A DNA stretch of 64,000 nucleotides. Origin: Ureibacillus xyleni. GTDB lineage: Bacteria > Bacillota > Bacilli > Bacillales_A > Planococcaceae. A program made the translations under genes and the position numbers. Below are positions 62,109-64,000 of the stretch, one piece after another. Numbering within the stretch: the stretch's first letter is position 1; each line of letters begins with the position of its first letter. The notes beneath the pieces were generated by a model. It saw only the letters and a program-made list of their open reading frames with translations. It was not told the DNA's origin and made no database searches. The stretch is from positions 1-64,000 of the forward strand of contig NZ_OBMQ01000011.1 in NCBI RefSeq assembly GCF_900217795.1, read 5' to 3'.

Positions 62109-62147
62109 AAAAAAAGATATCCGCCGGGCTAGGATATCTTTTTTTGC
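62109..62147. terminator. perfect palindrome at the edge of the repeat array
   Basis: AAAAAAAGATATCC and GGATATCTTTTTTT flank GCCGGGCTA. It is a bidirectional terminator made partly of the first 60-bp repeat, and can end transcripts of the BTAD gene before they reach livK. Confidence 0.7.
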
Positions 62148-62830
62148 TGCGCCGAAAGCGAAAGCGACAGGCGCACACTTCCGCCGGGCTAGGATATCTT
62201 TTTTTGCTGCGCCGAAAGCTTCAGCGACAGGCGCACACTTCCGCCGGGCTAGGATATCTTTTTTTGCTGCACCGAAAGCTTTAGCGACAGGTGCACACTT
62301 CCGCCGGGCTAGGATATCTTTTTTTGCTGCGCCGAAAGCTTTAGCGACAGGCGCACACTTCCCCCGGGCTAGGATATCTTTTTTTGCTGCACCGAAAGCT
62401 TTAGCGACAGGTGCACACTTCCGCCATACTAGGATTCCTATTTTTACTGAACTGAAAGCTTTTATGACAGGTGGAAAATCCCCCGGGCTAGGATATCTTT
62501 TTTTGCTGCGCCGAAAGCTTTAGCGACAGGCGCACACTTCCCCCGGGCTAGGATATCTTTTTTTGCTGCACCGAAAGCTTTAGCGACAGGTGCACACTTC
62601 CGCCGGGCTAGGATATCTTTTTTTGCTGCGCCGAAAGCTTCAGCGACAGGCGCACACTTCCGCCGGGCTAGGATATCTTTTTTTGCTGCACCGAAAGCTT
62701 CAGCGACAGGTGCACACTTCCGCCATACTAGGATTTCTATTTTTACTGAACTGAAAGCTTTAATGACAGGTGGAAAATCCCCCGGGCTAGGATATCTTTT
62801 TTTGCTGCAACGAAAGCTTCAGCAACAAAC
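62121..62830. repeat. twelve 60-bp tandem repeats with co-varying hairpin arms
   Basis: Units begin CCGCCGGGCTAGGATATC and run CTTTTTTTGCTGC(G/A)CCGAAAG(CTTTAG or CTTCAG)CGACAGG(C/T)GCACACTT. Starts are at 62121, 62181, 62241, 62301, 62361, 62421, 62481, 62540, 62600, 62660, 62720 and 62780. Units 6 and 11 are degenerate (CCATACTAGG..., ending GTGGAAAATC), and each is followed by a start one base shorter, so the pattern repeats every five units. Arms TGCGCC/GGCGCA or TGCACC/GGTGCA always match within a unit. No long frame runs through all units. Confidence 0.92.
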
Positions 62831-62878
62831 ATAAAAAAACGCCAATGGATACAGAACCATATCCAGATTCTGTCTACA

Positions 62879-64000
62879 TCAGCGCGAAATCATTTCAAAC
62901 ACTTGGATAGTTGTATCCATTGGTTCAATATTTAATTCTTCCTCTAACACCTCTACACATTTTTCATACCAGCGAACCGCTTGTGGACGATTATTTTGAT
63001 GGAAGTAAGCTAACATTAACAATCGATAACCTTCTTCCCACGTGCTATCATGTTGAATTAATTTCTCTGCCCAATCAATTGCAGATTGGTAATCTTCTAA
63101 ATCTGTGTAAATTTGGGCAATCTTTTCAATGACTAAAATGATTAGTTTATCAATTTCAGCTCTTTTGCCCTCTAACCATTGGAAAGAAGTTAAATCTTCT
63201 AATATTTGTCCTTTATACACGGAATATGCCTTTAAAAGCCACTCCAATGAAAAACTTGTGTTCCTTTCATTTAATCCTAATTTCGTAAACTTCTCGAAAA
63301 ATTCGATATCCGATAAAAAAGCATCAACGGGATGGAGTTTATACATTGATTGTTTTCGTAATATATATGGGCTTTCATCGCGTGCTAAACGATCTGGCTG
63401 TAACACTTTTAAACACGCATTGTAAGCCACTTTAAAGTCCCGGTTCATCGATTGCTCATCACTGTTCGGCCACAGGGCATTCATGATTTCTTCCTTTGCC
63501 ACGAAACGATTTCTATTAAAATACAAATATAAAAATAATTCCTTTGCTTTTTCTCGTTTCCATTCTTTGTCGACTATTTCAAACCCATCTCGAAACATCG
63601 TAAATGGTCCTAATAGATATAAGGTAAACGAATGTTTTGGAATTAATTTATCTTGATTTAACTGAAGAAACTGAGCAATTTGTTGAATGTTTCGATTATC
63701 TGGCTCCATTTCTAAAGCCTGATTTACTACCTCCCAAAATTTTAAGAAACTTTCTGGTCCAAATAAAGTTCGTTTATTTAAAAAGAAATAAAAATCATGT
63801 TCATTGCATAATGCAGCAAAGGCTTCAAATTCTTTCACAAATTCTGGCATATCTTCATTTTTGTATGCTATATATGAAAGCCAAAAATTCGTCACCATGA
63901 TGCCGTAATTATCTGGACTTAGCGAAAATAACTCTTTTGCCTTTAGAGCACATTTTTTTGCTTCTAATAAATTATTGTTCTCTATATGAATGATAGTAGA
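62879..64000 (-). CDS. BTAD-domain transcriptional regulator, 5' end outside the window
   Basis: The last 373 residues of a larger protein; the frame is open to the window edge, so the first ATG within (63898) is not the start. The first part is TPR-like. A winged helix follows (HSFTLYLLGPFTMFRDGFEI, AKELFLYLYFNRNRFVAKEE and IMNALWPNSDEQ), then the bacterial transcriptional activation domain (about 230-370, WLEGKRAEIDKLIILVIEKI to CVEVLEEELNIEPMDTTI). This is the C-terminal half of SARP/MalT-like activators, which have an N-terminal ATPase. It is upstream of the livK operon on the same strand and separated from it by the repeats, so control of that operon is a reasonable inference. Confidence 0.85.
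   Translation of the reverse strand, partial: STIIHIENNNLLEAKKCALKAKELFSLSPDNYGIMVTNFWLSYIAYKNEDMPEFVKEFEAFAALCNEHDFYFFLNKRTLFGPESFLKFWEVVNQALEMEPDNRNIQQIAQFLQLNQDKLIPKHSFTLYLLGPFTMFRDGFEIVDKEWKREKAKELFLYLYFNRNRFVAKEEIMNALWPNSDEQSMNRDFKVAYNACLKVLQPDRLARDESPYILRKQSMYKLHPVDAFLSDIEFFEKFTKLGLNERNTSFSLEWLLKAYSVYKGQILEDLTSFQWLEGKRAEIDKLIILVIEKIAQIYTDLEDYQSAIDWAEKLIQHDSTWEEGYRLLMLAYFHQNNRPQAVRWYEKCVEVLEEELNIEPMDTTIQVFEMISR

Noticed and set aside
62099-62284. A 20-residue repeat peptide frame through the first 60-bp units
   Set aside because: The unit is 60 bases, so the frame repeats, but a stop appears in unit 3 (CTTTAG in place of CTTCAG) and no ribosome binding site precedes it.
62121-62830. CRISPR array
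   Set aside because: There are no unique spacers; the whole 60 bases repeat, and no cas genes are present.

Overview
The window is AT-rich DNA with strong GGAGG-type ribosome binding sites and many intrinsic terminators. Its gene content points to a spore-forming Bacillota close to Lysinibacillus, Solibacillus or other Planococcaceae/Bacillaceae. The main indicators are a CwlJ cortex hydrolase, a fused two-GTPase dynamin (DynA), a yoaS-yozG-yoaT operon, YpeQ and YpdQ homologues, type II pantothenate kinase, and a ba3-type oxidase. No tRNA or rRNA genes, CRISPR array or complete insertion sequence was seen. The genus is an inference.

Layout. 1-7 kb: a truncated DeoR-type regulator, an ECF sigma/anti-sigma pair and a 1340-residue secreted Ig/cadherin protein. 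7-9.5 kb: two overlapping TetR paralogues, a GNAT and an unknown gene. 9.5-16.5 kb: a DUF3800-like/TPR protein, small metabolic genes, a leaderless ArsR-type regulator and a McrBC type IV restriction pair. 16.5-21.5 kb: glyoxalase-like protein, YbaK-type deacylase, FMN reductase, stand-alone CoaB, an unknown cytosolic protein, and a graveyard of decayed reading frames. 21.6-28.7 kb: two aldehyde dehydrogenases, an SH3 protein, an orphan HicB, CwlJ, a candidate stand-alone structured RNA, and yoaTS/yozG. 28.9-42.3 kb: housekeeping and metabolic genes (SEC-C protein, YpeQ, YpdQ, MFS, CoaW, exonuclease, squalene/phytoene synthase family, D-serine ammonia-lyase, YqxD, GdhA, PepF, malic enzyme). 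42.3-50.4 kb: secreted stalk-domain protein, a 236-bp MITE with target duplication, metallo-hydrolase, sulfurtransferase, DynA, a Fur-controlled 27-residue membrane peptide and a CheX. 50.5-53 kb: ba3 oxidase operon behind an apparent class II Fnr promoter. 53.2-62 kb: a nine-gene operon joining a branched-chain-amino-acid-type ABC importer to a CoA ligase, SDR, alpha/beta hydrolase and ketoacyl-synthase-III-like enzyme. 62.1-64 kb: twelve 60-bp tandem repeats and the end of a BTAD-type regulator.

How parts work together. The livKGFHM-like importer and the four downstream enzymes are translationally coupled and probably take up and activate one organic acid or acyl compound. A catabolite-response element sits in front of livK, and a large activator gene lies upstream. 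McrBC, the DUF3800-like protein and DynA may all contribute to resisting foreign DNA or phage. GdhA, malic enzyme, P5C dehydrogenase and D-serine ammonia-lyase fit an amino-acid-consuming lifestyle.

The most unusual signals are: the Fur-controlled microprotein; the Fnr site placed exactly at -41.5 of the oxidase operon; the orphan structured RNA at 26.94-27.11 kb; the leaderless ArsR-type gene whose operator fills its promoter spacer; and two repeat families (119-bp and 60-bp units) whose hairpin arms co-vary. All functions are read from sequence motifs by eye, without database searches.
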